From the NCBI GenBank assembly GCA_019009955.1, contig CM032229.1:4766001-4830000 (forward strand): DNA of 64,000 bases. The letters run 5' to 3'. Each line of letters starts with the position of its first letter. The stretch's first letter is position 1. The notes beneath the pieces are model-generated. The model was given only the letters and a program-made list of their open reading frames with translations. It was not told the origin of the DNA and did no database searches. This document shows positions 33,649 through 45,487 of this stretch, one piece after another. The position numbers and the translations under genes are program-made. This DNA is from Riptortus pedestris (lineage: Eukaryota > Arthropoda > Insecta > Hemiptera > Alydidae).

Positions 33649-34200
33649 TTATATATATAACATATATATATATTTGTCTATTACCGCTCTAGCGGTCGCA
33701 ATTTTTGTTTGATCGTTACCAAACTCGGAATTTAAGTGTTTTATGTAATAAAGGAAGATCAAGTTCGTTAATGGCTGAAATCGAACCAGTGGGAGGGGGG
33801 GTTTAGAGGGGAGGATTTCGAAAAAGTCGAAATATCTCCGTTATTATGCATCGGATCGAAAAATTGTATAGAACCAATCTTATTGCAATTTATTAAATTT
33901 ACTATAAATATTGTTATATACATTTATTCTCTATCTTGAATACTAACCGAGATATTTGCATTTGTATTCTGCGTGTGGTCGGCCTTTCCGCCGAGCTCTG
34001 GTGGCCACTTCTTGTAACTATTCGTCCCTCGTGAATAGGTTTAGAGGTTACTTACTACTACAGCTGTTATTAAGCAGATTTCTCTATTGTAAAACTTCAC
34101 GTGGGAAATCTGCTTAGTCTACGCAGCCCTGCGTGACGGACTTTTTTCCTCATATACTAGGTAGGATCGATGGACATTTGAAGAAGTTTTTTTGGAAAAT
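33060..34200 (-). repeat. HINE-like repeat (outer) split by an opposite-strand copy
   Basis: 33100-33461 holds AGTGGGGATTTACTGG, AATATCTCGATTAATATTC and TTTCAGCCTTAACGAACTTG. After the nested copy, 34148-34200 holds TACTAGGTAGGATCGATGGA and AGAAGTTTTTTTGG, the next block in reverse order. Confidence 0.82.
33464..34141 (+). repeat. HINE-like repeat nested, complete
   Basis: AGCAGATATCCCTTAAGGGA to GGGAAATCTGCTTAGTCTAC, GCAGCCCTGCGTGACGGAC. (TA)n-rich core at 33596-33676, CGCTCTAGCGGTCGCAATTT, AAATCGAACCAGTGGGAGGG and TTCTCTATCTTGAATACTAA. Flanked by T residues on both sides. Confidence 0.93.
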
Positions 34201-34664
34201 CACATCACGAGAAAGGCGTCTGTTAAAAATGAAAATATGTCGGATATTATTCAAAATGTTTATAAAAACATTTATAGACAATTAAATTTTCAATAAGACT
34301 GACTCTATATAAGTTTTCCATTGGACGAAATTCCCCTTAAAAACCCACTAAACGAACTTGACTTTTAGTTTTGAATGAAACACTTATATACCGAGTTTGG
34401 TAACGATAAAAAAGACATTGAAACCGCTAGAGCGGCAACGCTACACGCATATATACTGCTCAAAAATGAATAGGGATATTGGTTATTTTTTCTTATCCTA
34501 TTAATTTTAATTAAATCGATCTTAATTTAAATTTCTTTTTATGGGGGAAAAAGACAATAATTTCTAATAAATAGTATGATATTTATAATAATAAAAAAAA
34601 AAAATAAGCTAGGCCCCATACATACCACAAAACAGCCAATATCCCTATTCATTTTTGAGCAGTT

Positions 34665-34712
<48 letters not shown>

Positions 34713-34715
34713 TTC
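34201..34715 (-). repeat. HINE-like repeat with a MITE in its AT core
   Basis: AAAAATGAAAATATGTCGGA, TATACCGAGTTTGGTAACGA and GAAACCGCTAGAGCGGCAAC lead to a (TA)n core. A MITE interrupts the core, which continues as (TA)n at 34667-34711. The 5' end blocks are not found. Confidence 0.75.
34455..34663. mobile_element. Tc1/mariner-type MITE, 209 bp
   Basis: Inverted ends ACTGCTCAAAAATGAATAGG (plus GATATTGG) at 34455 and their exact reverse complement ending at 34663. CTGCTCAAAAA-type termini are typical of Tc1-like elements. It lies inside a (TA)n tract, so the exact TA duplication cannot be told. There is no coding capacity. Confidence 0.85.
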
Positions 34716-35398
34716 AGGAACATGAAGGCGGGCAGGACTCTTTACATACACATCCTGTCTCTACAAACTGTCGATACCATTTGCAAATGTTCCACTCATT
34801 TGGAGAATGAATTCGGTTCTTCAACCTGAAACGTCATTGTACTCTAATCATGGAATTACAATTCGCAAACTCGAGAACACAAAATGATTTATGCAACGGA
34901 GTAGCCATTTTAAAAGTATACTGTTACCAAGCATAACAGAAGACGACTGACATATAGTGGCTATAATATAAAGACGACTAAGTACTCGTTTCTCCAATAG
35001 CCCAGCCGAGGCGGAAGGGAAATCTGCTAATGACACTAATTTACCTGAGAGGGTTGAAGAGCTTATCAGCCTGTATTATGGAGGCCGAGACACCCAGTGT
35101 ATAATATTAAAGGGATGATGACGTGCAAGGTGTTTACGTAAAGTCTGGGATTGGTGTAGATGACGTTGGTCGGCAGGCTCCCTACCTGTCGGTACTAGCC
35201 TTTGATGATGTAGCTGTGACGGCATACCGCTGCTTCTTCAAAGGCTGCCGACAATAGGACATGCTCCCTCTCTGTTCTACTTCACTGGGCCCTCTCCTCG
35301 CTCTCTCCTTTGCACATTTTAAAGAAAAGAAAAACCCTTATTCAGTCCATCAATAAAAATTAAGCAGATTCCCCTCAAAACATCTCTCTCGTGTTTTT
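34716..35398. other. Unique sequence, no gene supported
   Basis: A short HINE-like tip (GGAAGGGAAATCTGCTAA) lies at about 35015-35032. 35040-35300 is GC-richer, without a supported frame. Confidence 0.45.
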
Positions 35399-37110
35399 AG
35401 CAGATTTCCATTAGGGGAAATCTGCTATAGAGGTCACATGTATGACGCGGATTTTCGAAAAAATTTCCTACCGGAGTCCAGCCATCTTACCGAGGAGGTG
35501 GCGAAAATGAGGTCCGTTCAAAATTATATATACATTCGACTGTTAACGCTCTAGCGGTCGAAATTTTTATTTGATCGTTACCAAACTCGATATTTTATCG
35601 TTTTATGCAAAAAGCAAGTTCATTAATGGCTAAAATTGGATAAGAAAGTGGGGGGGGGCGGGGTGGGGGTAGAGAGGATAATTTACAAAAATTCGAAATA
35701 TCTCTGTCAGGTTCTATACGTCGGGTCGAATTGTATAGAACCAATCTTATTGCAAAATAAATGTACAATAAATATTGTTCTATACATTTATTCTCTATTT
35801 TAAATATTAACCGAGATATTTGCATATTTTTGTTTTCAGTCTTCAGCAACTCATGCCACATATACAATACTCTGTTATGTAATAAACCTCTTTATTTCAG
35901 GCTTAAATACCAAATATTCAAGAGACCTTTTATTATACGAGATACATAAAAATATGCTCAGTTGATCACGTCCCCCCCCCCCCCTCATCTTAAGTTCATG
36001 GACAGTGGCGGCTCACGTATAGACACCGTGGAACTGCAGCACCCCCAGTTTCTACTTGGTATCTATAACATTTAATATAATGAGCCTTTTTTCTTTAATT
36101 ATTTCTTTATACTTGTATAATATATAATCCTTAAGATTAATGCAGTAACCATCCCCCAGTTTATGAAAAAGGATACAAAAATCTTTGTATGGAACTGTGT
36201 GGTTCACAGTTCCAGTGGCGAGGTGTTTGACTGTTGTGCACATGCGTACACAGGTAGCTCCAGGCGAGGCTGCAAGGGACAGAGAGCACTGCCGTTCCCG
36301 CAGTGACGACCCTAGCGTGCTGATTTCCTCAGTTCTCATCCAGAGATGAAGGAGAAAATTATTGATTTTTTCGCGCAAATTAAAACAAGAAGAATGGATT
36401 TACTTGGAGAGAAAAAAAGACGTCCAATTCTTCAAACAAAAAAAAAAACTTGTAAAGAATTGGACGTATTTTTCTCCCTCCAAGTAAAAATATTCTTCAC
36501 TTCCAACAACACTGCTGTGGAATAGAATGGATTTCATTTTCAAATGAATATATTAAGTTTGAACTTTAACAATTTAGGTCAAAGTAAGTAAAAATTGTTT
36601 GATTTTGTTCTTTTAGAATTTTATCAAGTTTCTGAATAAATTTTCTTTTTATACATGTTTGTTTACTTTTACACAATTTTAAAACAAAGGCTAAAAATTT
36701 TCTGGAGCAGCACCCCCACTAATTTTAGCTACGAGCCGCCATTGTTCATGGATTACTAAAATTTGAGTGATACAGAATATTTCAGAGAAAAAATGTTCTT
36801 ATAAATTAAACTTCTAGATATAGTAAATAGTTTTCAATAAAAGTATTATTTTATGTTCTGGTGTATTTCAGTAATTGTTTTTTCTCTCCGGTGAAGAATA
36901 TTCTATATATCTGTTGTTGCTCTCAGAGGTTGACAGACCTCCGCTTCAAATTCAGATTTTGTTAGGAGGTTATAAAAGTGACTGAAAGATGTCTCATTAC
37001 CGCTTGTATTTATTCACAGTGGTGTTAAGTGTTACCAGTATGTAGATGCATCTATTGTTAAACTTTACGAGGGAAATCTGCTTAGTTTACGCAGCCCCAG
37101 CGTGACGGAC
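35399..37110 (+). repeat. HINE-like repeat, long form, split by a hAT MITE
   Basis: AGCAGATTTCCATTAGGGGA, CGCTCTAGCGGTCG, TTAACCGAGATATTTGCATA, a C-run at 35971-35983 and TTCATGGA (35995), then after the MITE TTACTAAAATTTGAGTGATA, GTGTTACCAGTATGTAGATG, GGGAAATCTGCTTAG and CCCCAGCGTGACGGAC. About 970 bp without the insert. Confidence 0.93.
36003..36744. mobile_element. hAT-type non-autonomous element, 742 bp
   Basis: Termini CAGTGGCGGCTCACGTA … TAGCTACGAGCCGCCATTG and an exact 8-bp direct duplication TTCATGGA on both sides (35995-36002 and 36745-36752) are the signature of hAT elements. Inside lies an imperfect ~35-bp inverted repeat (TTTACTTGGAGAGAAA … CTCCCTCCAAGTAAA, 36388-36490) around an A-run. 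The subterminal boxes GCAGCACCCCCA also occur near both ends. There is no transposase; the 108-codon minus frame (36052-36378) has no BED or hATC motif. Confidence 0.93.
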
Positions 37111-37667
37111 TTTTCAGCATATTTCCCTTAAGGTATATAGATATCGTATAGTAGACAGTTTCTGACAGAACCCCATGATTGTAACCGCAAGGTGTAGCCT
37201 TTAGTTCTTAATGTTGAGGAATATCATTTCATTCAGGTAACACAGGAACGCAACATCCTAAATAAATAATCTGCGAATACACAATAACGAAGCTATATTT
37301 AGACAAATTATATATGTCAGTATTAAACAATTTAAAGAACACTATTTTTTTTTAAGTAATAATTTTTGTATGGTTACATAAGAGAAAAGTTGTCAGGAGT
37401 ACTAATTTTTAATTCTGTAGCCCTGATAAAGAAAGACTAATGAATAAAAGTTTAGAATGATTGATGTGGCTTCAGCATTAGGAAAGAGGCAAAATGAATA
37501 AGCTAAAGTTGGAGTGAGTAGTCGCTAATCCATAGGAAGAGGAGTATAAAAACCTAATGGGCTTGGAATTAGCTTTTTTCTCGGGATTCACCCCCAAAAT
37601 ACTTACCGAGTATAATCCTCCAAAACCCAGCTAGACCCAATTAGTCATAGAGCATTAATAAATATCC
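37111..37667. other. AT-rich spacer, no gene seen
   Basis: A short CAGCATATTTCCCTTAAGG at 37116-37134 is a possible HINE 5' tip abutting the preceding copy. No gene recognised. Confidence 0.45.
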
Positions 37668-37975
37668 CCAGAGAAAATCAGCCAGTAATGTTGTATTTAT
37701 GAGGTATTTTTCGAAAAACCTTTTCAAATGTCTATTGATTGTATCCAGGAGATGGCGAAAATATGCCTAAACCAATTTATGTATATATTTGGTAGTTACT
37801 GCTCTAGCGGTCGCATACTTGTTAGATTGGTTCCAAACTAGAATCGAATGAGCGAGAGGGGCTTTAGAAGGCTGAATTTCAAAAAATCTCCTTCGAAATT
37901 GAAAATGAATTGCATATAAATATTGCTATAAACGTATTTTCCCAATCCTGAATATTAACTGAAATATTTGCATAT
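37668..37975 (+). repeat. HINE-like repeat, diverged, 3'-truncated
   Basis: AAAATCAGCCAGTAATGTTG, CTATTGATTGTATCCAGGAG, GCTCTAGCGGTCGC and TTAACTGAAATATTTGCATA follow in order. It stops exactly where the next copy begins. Confidence 0.82.
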
Positions 37976-38099
37976 TAGCAGAGTTTCCTTAAGGGAGATT
38001 CCTTAAGGGGGTCGTACTGATCACGCGATTTTCGAAATTTCTCTTCAAATGGCCATCGATCCTACGTACGAGATGATGAAAATTGAGGTCCGTTAAAAC

Positions 38100-38149
<50 letters not shown>

Positions 38150-38625
38150 GTATGTGTGTCTGTTACCGCTCTAGCGGTCGCACTTATTGTTTGATCGTTA
38201 TCAAACTCGATATTTAGCTGTTTTACGTAAAAAGAAATTAGTTGTTTAATATAAGAGATTCATGCAAATTTGTTCTGGAGCCCCCCCCCCCCCCCGTCTT
38301 AGATTCTTGGACAAACTTTGGCTGATTTAGACAAAAATTATGCATTATAAATACAGTACTAAATATTGTAAATAGTTTTTAATAAAATTAATATGTTATA
38401 TTCTGATATATTTCAGTAATTGTTTTTCTTTCCAGTGAGAGGTTGGCAGACCTGTTTGTTTAGATTTCAGACGCTCCCCATTTCCAAATCGGGAAATTAT
38501 TAATATATACTGAATGATTTCTTATTGCAGTTTGTATTTATTCTCTTATTCACGATAATGTGTTCTTTTACCAGTGCGTAGATTTATCTATTGTTCAAGA
38601 GGGAAATGTGGTTAGTTTACTGCTT
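37976..38625 (+). repeat. HINE-like repeat, internally shortened
   Basis: TAGCAGAGTTTCCTTAAGGG, TGAGGTCCGTTAAAACC, (GT)n(TA)n at 38101-38148, CCGCTCTAGCGGTCGC, then a jump to the 3' block (AGAGATTCATGCAAATTTG, C-run 38281-38295) and a decayed end GGGAAATGTGGTTAG. Confidence 0.85.
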
Positions 38626-39571
38626 CAATTAACCCGCATTCGCACACATGAGTTTTTCACTTGAACCAGTTGCATCTCTAATCAGCCCGTGTCCAATCTA
38701 AATTTCAAGTCTTGTCTACATAAAAGGAGAAGTTGATAACTTTAAGATAACATAATCAGCTTCTTATTGTTGCAGGTGGGGAGTTTCATAAGATCACGGG
38801 AATCCTTCAAAGCGCACTCCTTTGTATCTTTCGATCTAACTAAATCGTATCTAACTCATTGCAAATTGCCTCCTTCAAATCTCGTGCTATGACCATTCAC
38901 TTCCCAAATACACAAAATATAAAGACAGAGTAAAGTATGAAAAAAAAAAACAATTTCTAAGAAATTATGAAATATATTTAAAATAGCACTCTTATTAAAA
39001 TAAATCGTTGAAAAAGAGAAAGAAATTCGTAAAAAACGAAAAATATTCTATCCAAACCTCAGTTTTACTGAACATTATTTGTGTGACTTTTTATGGTCCA
39101 AAACAATACAAAAAAAAAGTTTCTTATTTTCCTTAGTGAGTTGTATTATTTTCCTACTTTAAGAATATTTTGAGTAGACACATGCCCATATTTGCATAAT
39201 AATTTATTTGACAAGGTACTCCCTAGTGATATCCATGTTTCAACTGAGGTCAAAAAGGCTATTAAACCTGAAGTTAACCTATCCAAACTAGGTTTTCTTT
39301 TACAATGTCGTTATTAGATACAAAAATAAAATATTTAATGCATATTTCCATTGTTCCTCTTACAAGTTCGACTTACTGGTTGATGGTAGCCCACACATCC
39401 ACACTGTATTAAAACACTTTAAAAACATCAAGATTTACTCCTAAATTTAAAAGTTCATATATTATGGCATAATCATTTCATCTTCATTAGATAGATTTTA
39501 TTTTGTTAAATGTAATCATTCTCTTTTTAATATATCTTTCGCTTGTAGACAGAGTTTATTTTTTTATTTTA
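38626..39571. other. AT-rich spacer, no gene seen
   Basis: About 950 bp with poly-A and poly-T runs and no recognised element. Confidence 0.5.
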
Positions 39572-40160
39572 TTATGAGGTCGTACTCATGACGCGAGTTT
39601 CGAAAAATTTCTTCAAATGTCCAACGATCCTACCCAGGAATTGACGAAAATGAGGTCCGTTCAAAATTATATATATATATATTTGTCTGTTAACGCTCTA
39701 GCAGTCGCAATTTTCGTTTGAATTTTTTATTTTATTTTTTGATCGTTACTAAACTCGATATTTAAAAGTTTTATGCAAAAATAAAGATCAAGTTCTTTGA
39801 TGGCTGAAATCGGATAAGTGAAAGGGGGGGGGTTTAGAGGGGAGGATTTTCGAAAATTCAAAATATCTCCGTTACTATACGTCGGATCGAAAAATCACAT
39901 TGAACCAATCTTATTGAAAATTAAATCTACTATAAATAATGTTATATATATTTATTCTGTATCTTGAATATTAACCGAGATATTTGCATTTTTCTGTTTC
40001 AGCTTCTGAGATGAGATCGGATAACTTCGGGTCTAGCCGTGAGTTTCCGCCAAGAGCTAGTTCGGGACGTTCCCGTAACTGTTCGACTCTCTATTCTGAA
40101 ATTTCTTTATTGTATAACTTCACGTGGGAAATCTGCTTAGTTTACGCAGTCCCCGCATGA
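39572..40160 (+). repeat. HINE-like repeat, 5' tip lost
   Basis: Begins ATGAGGTCGTACTCATGACG without the palindrome and has a short (TA)n at 39667-39679, GTCGGATCGAAAAATC, GTCTAGCCGTGAGTTTCC and GGGAAATCTGCTTAGTTTAC, ending GCAGTCCCCGCATGAC. Confidence 0.9.
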
Positions 40161-41337
40161 CCCGCATCTTTTTTAATCATGAAGTTTTAAAGGAAATGCA
40201 GATATTTGTACGTTTGTTATTTTTATTTTATAATTTGCTATTTATTGTGTTCCTTTTTCAGTGTTTGTTTTTTGGCGTTTATATTATTTTGTTTATTTCA
40301 ATCACCATCGCCCTTGCTATGAATCTCCACATATTTTTATTTATTTATTTTTATTATTAAAATATGGGAGAATATAAATAAATATGGGAAAGTGAACATT
40401 TAATGTAATATATGCAATAAGTAATGAAAAGGTGTTTAGTAGGAAGTGATTTTCTATTAATTAAATATTTATTTTTTTATGATTCACGTTTATTTGCAAG
40501 CGTCAAGAAAAGTATAGATACTCCAATAATTGCCAGAAAACTATAAATGCAACACACAAGATTCTCTTGAGATGTAGAGTAATTTTTTCATATGCATTTT
40601 TATTGAATAATAAATGTAATGATCTGCAAGTCGTTGATTTAATCATCATTTAATGTAATGATGGTTATGAGCTTTTAACTACAGCTACAATAATTGGCGT
40701 TTTATGTTGAAACTAATAGAAATATGAATTTATTAAATGTTACGCGATAATACTTACACATCAATTAATGTTTACTATTTTAGTGATGTTGTGTTATTCT
40801 CAGAAATACAAATTTGTTTGAATTTCATGAATCATTTAAACAAAAAAATGTTAAAGGGCGTTAAAAGTGCTCGGGTGTTATACCCAGGTATATCTGTTAT
40901 TTATTAACATTGCTACGTTATGCTACATACATACCAGAGAATGTGTGCATGAGTACAAAGTTTCTTCTTTAGAAATACAATGGAGCGTTTATATTAGTAC
41001 ACACAAATATACAAAATAGCTACCATTGTACTTGGGACCGCTTTTGGGAAAAGAAATTTTTTTAAACAACGAATTGGCAAACTAATAGCCTTATTCAGTC
41101 GCTAATGATTCCCGCCCGATTTTCCTGAGTAAGCCGGGTACCTTAGTTAGTAAATAAATAAATCAGGAATTCCATAGGATAAATAAGGAAATAAAACTGA
41201 ACAAAGCTACCTCTCCTTAGAATGGTTCCTCTTTAAGCAGACTTACTAACCTCATAAATATCTAAAATGTATAGCTGTATTTCTATTGAATTAGTGAGAA
41301 ATATGATATTAAGATTATAACTGAAGCAATTATAAAC
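40161..41337 (+). other. T-rich repeat remnant and AT-rich spacer
   Basis: 40200-40345 resembles the T-rich family (TTGTGTTCCTTTTTCAGTG, ACCATCGCCCTTGCTATGAA). 41108-41150 holds, reversed, the GGTACCCGGC start of the retroposon-like element (GTAAGCCGGGTACCTTAG). The remainder is unassigned. Confidence 0.5.
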
Positions 41338-41580
41338 CTGGCTAGAAAAGGGTGGTAACCTGTAAATAAACCCTCCCATTTATCCTAGGAAGCGTTAAGT
41401 GGAGGTTAATTTGTAAGATAACCCGCCCTTCCGAAACCTGAAGGTAAATAAATTATATTTTGAGATGGGTGTGACCTTCTCGGAGGCATTAAGTGTTAAA
41501 GGCTGAAAAGGGCATGACTAAAAGGTCCACCGGTTGGCAATTAAGCAGCTTTTGGTCTAAAGGCTGATGAATGGACTATA
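41338..41580 (+). repeat. SINE tail fragment and adjoining sequence
   Basis: CTGGCTAGAAAAGGGTGGTA, ACCTGTAAATAAACC and CCATTTATCC match the 3' part of the tRNA-derived SINE, here on the plus strand. The following AAGCGTTAAGTGGAGG and CGGAGGCATTAAGTG stretch is not found elsewhere in the window. Confidence 0.6.
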
Positions 41581-41852
41581 ATATTATATCAATCATCGCT
41601 CTGAACACCTACTGCTTCATCAATCCATACCAATCGTTTTCAGGGGCTGCTTCTGGATGTTTTGTCTCAAGTCGGATATTCAAGTTATGTCAATAACACG
41701 GTTTTTGAAAAAAATTGTCAAAATGACCAAAGACCCTACATAGGAGACGTCAGGAAAAATAACGTCCGTCACGCAGACACTGCGTAAAACAGCGGATTTC
41801 CCACATGTTGGAATGACACACTCTACTGATCTCTATTTCAAAAAAATAAAAA

Positions 41853-42271
41853 GTCCGTCACGCAGGGGCTCCGTAAACTAAGCAGATTTCCCAAGTGAAG
41901 TTTTACAATAGAGAAATCTGTATACCTGTAACAGAAGAAGTAACGAGTCTCTAAACGAATTTCACGAGAGCCGAACAGTCACGGAAAAGACCGAACTAGC
42001 TTACGGTGGAAGATCAGGATTATCAGCGAATCTCATCTCGTCCGTTATCCACACACATTTAATAAAAATGAAAATATCTCGTTTAATAATCAAGATGGAA
42101 TTAATAAATTACTACAATATGTATAATTAATTTAATTTACAATAACATTTTAGCAGATTTCCCTTGAGGGAAATCAGCTATTGAAATTGTACTCATGACG
42201 AAATTTTACTTCAAATGCCCATCGATCCTACCTAGTAGATGACGAAAATGAAGTCCGTTCAAAACTGTGTA

Positions 42272-42304
<33 letters not shown>

Positions 42305-42936
42305 TTGTCTGTTACCGCTCTAGCGGTCGCAATTTTTGTTTGATCGTCACCAAACTCGATATTTAGTCGTTTTATGTAAAAAGAAAGATCAAGTTCGTTA
42401 ACGGCTGAAATCGGACCAGTGGGAGGGGGGTTTAGGGGGGAGGATTTTCGAAAATTCGAAATATCTCCTTTACTATACGTCGGATCGAAACATTGTACAG
42501 AATCTTATTGCAAATTACATTTACTATAAATATTGTTATATACATTTATTCTCTATCTTGAATATTAACCGTGTTATTTGCATTTTTATTAAATCTGGGC
42601 GTCTAACGGACGGATGCCTTCCCGCCTACAGCTAGTTCGGCCGTTTCCTTAACAGCTTGACTCTCGTGAAATTTCTCTATTGTAAAACTACACGTGGGAA
42701 ATCTGCTTAGTTTTCGCAGCCCCTGCGTGACGGACTTTTTTCTATACAAGTTTTCGATCCGACTTAATAGTAAAGGAGATATTTCGAATTTTCGAAAATC
42801 CCCCCCCCTCCCCCTGGCCCGATTTCAGCCATTAACGAACTTGATCATTCTTTTAACATAAAACGATTAAATACCGAGTTTGATAATGATCAAAACAATA
42901 TTGCGACCGCTAGAGCGGTAACAGACAAGTGTGTAA

Positions 42937-42976
<40 letters not shown>

Positions 42977-43072
42977 GAACGGATATCATTTTCGTCATCT
43001 CCTGGATAGGATCGATGGACATTTGAGGAAATGTTTCAAAATTCCCGTTATAAGTACGACCTTAATCTGCTA
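41853..43072 (-). repeat. HINE-like repeat (middle of a triple nest)
   Basis: 41853-42149 (GTCCGTCACGCAGGGGCTCC, GAATTTCACGAGAGCCGAAC, TTTAATTTACAATAACAT) continues at 42738-43072 (TATACAAGTTTTCGATCCGA, GCGACCGCTAGAGCGGTAAC, (TA)n at 42939-42971, CCTTAATCTGCTAA). Confidence 0.9.
42152..42735 (+). repeat. HINE-like repeat (innermost of a triple nest), complete
   Basis: AGCAGATTTCCCTTGAGGGA … GGGAAATCTGCTTAGTTTTC, GCAGCCCCTGCGTGACGGAC, opposite in strand to its host copy. (TA)n at 42271-42304, CTAGTTCGGCCGTTTCC present. Flanked by T residues on both sides. Confidence 0.95.
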
Positions 43073-43685
43073 AAAAAATCTGCTGATTAGGTAGAAATGG
43101 ACGGTCAATAAAATGTTAATTGAAAACGTCATTACACCAACTATTTGTACCTATGCATCTCACATAATAAAAGTCCGTTGAATACAATATTTGGTATTTA
43201 TGTTTGGAATAAGACGTTTCATGATATATTCACGTATATTTAAAATGCGAAGACTAAAAGTGGGGGTTAACTAAAGGCTGAAATCTAAAAAAATGCCTAT
43301 ATTTCGGTTAATGAAGATACGAAAACATGTACATAATAATAATTTATAGAACAGTAAATTTGCGATTATATTGGTTTTATAGAATTTTTCGATACGACGT
43401 ACGTAATTTTGAATTTTCCAAATCCCCGCGCTGGTCCGATTTTAGCCGTTAACGAACATGATCTTTAGTTTTACATAAATTGATTAAATATCGACTTTGG
43501 TACCGATCAAACAAAAATTACGACCGCTAGAGTGGTAACCGACAAATATTACATATATATAATTTTGAACTGACCTTATTTTCGTAATCTCCCAAGTAGG
43601 ATCGATGGACATATGTGGAAATTTTTCGAAAATCGCGTCATGAGTACGACGTCGCAGCTGATTTTCCTTAAGGGAAATCTATTAA

Positions 43686-44460
43686 TACCTTAAAATGTAT
43701 ACTGCAAGCAAGTAGGTTTGAGCGTGTGCATTAACACCTAAGTGGCCATGATATTAGCTTTGACATTCCCAAACTTAATATGACGCGTTACGTGTATAAC
43801 TGTGTTAAAGTTATTTCTATTTAGTAACTTAAAACTGCATAACGATAGTGAGAGTACGAAACGAGCATGTTCGTCATGACAGCTAGAACGTGAACTAAAT
43901 TATCAGATTTCAAAAGCTCCTCCGCCCTGGCGAGATGACTTCCATGAAACTTTTCACTCTGACATTTGGCAGTAGGGACGAACTATTTGTAAAGAAAACT
44001 TACAAGATACAAATAAATACAAAATACAACGCCTTGAACTTTAATTCCCTTCACCTTCACTCCTGAAGATCAAACTTGAAACTATATATTTTTTCACTCG
44101 GAGGTGAAATCTTTTACTTGTTGCTATTTTTTTTTTCCAAAAGTCAACATTTTTTAACTCTGACCAACGTGCTTTCGTATGATCGAGAGCGGTTTCATCT
44201 TGCTTCAGAACCCGAACTCCTCGTCCTTCAAGTTGGCGTTCCTAAAAACTCCTTTTACAAAACCAAAGATTTCAGTTGTTATGGAAGAGACCAAAAACAT
44301 AAAAGAAACATTCACATTTGATACTATTATTCTATTATAAATTCTTCTCTAACTCAAAAATTAACAGAGTTCTTTAAATTTTCAAGTTGCATGCATATAG
44401 TAAATCATTATACCAAAGAAATGAATTTTTTACATTAATGTTATTCAAAAAACTTTGTGT
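43686..44460. other. Unique sequence, no gene supported
   Basis: The 81-codon plus frame at 44076-44321 has no recognisable domain. Otherwise nothing seen. Confidence 0.45.
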
Positions 44461-44634
44461 CACTAAGGCTAAATGGGACGGGTTATCTACAGGTTACCAC
44501 TCTTTTCTAGCCAGGGTGGGACTAAGGACTTTAATTAATATGTTCGTCACTAAATAAATTCCTACTGCCTAGGCGGAAATCGAACTCGTCACTGTAGGAT
44601 AACTATAAGAAATTAAGACCGCTAACCTGAGCCC
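44461..44634 (-). mobile_element. tRNA-derived SINE copy
   Basis: AAGGCTAAATGGGACGGGTT, CAGGTTACCACTCTTTTCTA, GGCGGAAATCGAACTCG (reverse B-box) and GGCTCAGGTTAGC (read on minus). Same family as the 31.4-kb copy, with a slightly damaged head. Confidence 0.8.
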
Positions 44635-44677
44635 AGCGTTTCACGTTAAAGTTATTTATAAGCGTCAACTTTTTGTT

Positions 44678-44824
44678 CCTAAGGCTAATTGGGGAGGGTT
44701 ATCTATTTAATGAGTTCCTAACTAAATAAATTTATACTTCCAAGGTGGAGAATCGAACTCACGACTGGATTTACAACATGAGAATTAAAATCAACTCCCT
44801 AATTCACATGGCTAATCTAAGCCG
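44678..44824 (-). mobile_element. tRNA-derived SINE copy, internally deleted
   Basis: CCTAAGGCTAATTGGGGAGG then GGTGGAGAATCGAACTCACG and CACATGGCTAATCTAAGCC. The stretch between the tail and the mid-region is missing. A possible 7-bp duplication AACTTTT flanks it (44667 and 44825). Confidence 0.75.
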
Positions 44825-44904
44825 AACTTTTACAACAAATATATCATGTCTAGCTTAAATGTCAATTATTGTTTTATGAATTCTTTATTAGTAATATTTA
44901 TAAG

Positions 44905-45487
44905 TTTTTCTGTAATTGTTGAATAATGGTAACATTACTAAACTGAAATGAGTGAAGAAAGTGAAACATTTTGCAATAGAGTGAAGAAAGTGAATTGCCT
45001 TCTTAATTAGTAATAAGTATAAATTAAAAAATAATTTGAAGTTGGAAATTAATTGCTTTTAAATGTTTCTTAACATTGTAAGAATTTATTTTAACAAAAT
45101 AAATTGAAATGTGAATGAATTATTGGTGGAAATAATCAATATATTTTAAAATTTAAATATAATAATAATTACCTTCCTTGTTTATAACCTGCACTACTTC
45201 ACAATCATCACTAGTTGTTTTATAACTATGCTTATAACCTTTCACAACCATGCTTATAACCTACCAATAACATGCCATAATCTTCACAACATCCTAATTT
45301 TGTTCATATTCTGGTTAGATCAGATCATTTATTACACGATTACAGAAAAAATTTAATATTACACTCGTGACGAAAGTAGAATTTACAACTCTCGTGAAAT
45401 TACCACACTCGCTTCGCTCGTGTGGGTAAACGTTTCACTCGAGTTGTAAAATGATCTACTTTCGTCACTTGTATAATAAATAACTAT
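44905..45487 (-). mobile_element. Palindrome-bearing non-autonomous element, copy 2
   Basis: Reverse complement of 20413-21010 over nearly its full length, including TTTTTCTGTAATTGTTGAAT, the duplicated GAGTGAAGAAAGTGAA, and the CGAAAGTAGA … CACACTCGCTTCGCTCGTGT … TCTACTTTCGTCA palindrome at about 45369-45470. The two copies share both ends, so the unit is a discrete mobile element. Confidence 0.82.

Larger units (their letters stand above)
41764..43685 (-). repeat. HINE-like repeat (outermost of a triple nest)
   Basis: 41764-41852 (GTCCGTCACGCAGACACTGC, TTTCCCACATGTTGGAATGA) and 43073-43685 (TTGTACCTATGCATCTCACA, AGTGGGGGTTAACTAAAGG, TTAGCCGTTAACGAACATG, GGAAATCTATTAA) together form one copy, colinear with the uninterrupted copy at 48458-49153. 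Confidence 0.88.

Noticed and set aside
36052..36378. A 108-codon frame inside the hAT element as its transposase
   Set aside because: It lacks zinc-finger BED, catalytic and dimerisation motifs, and the element is far shorter than autonomous hAT elements.
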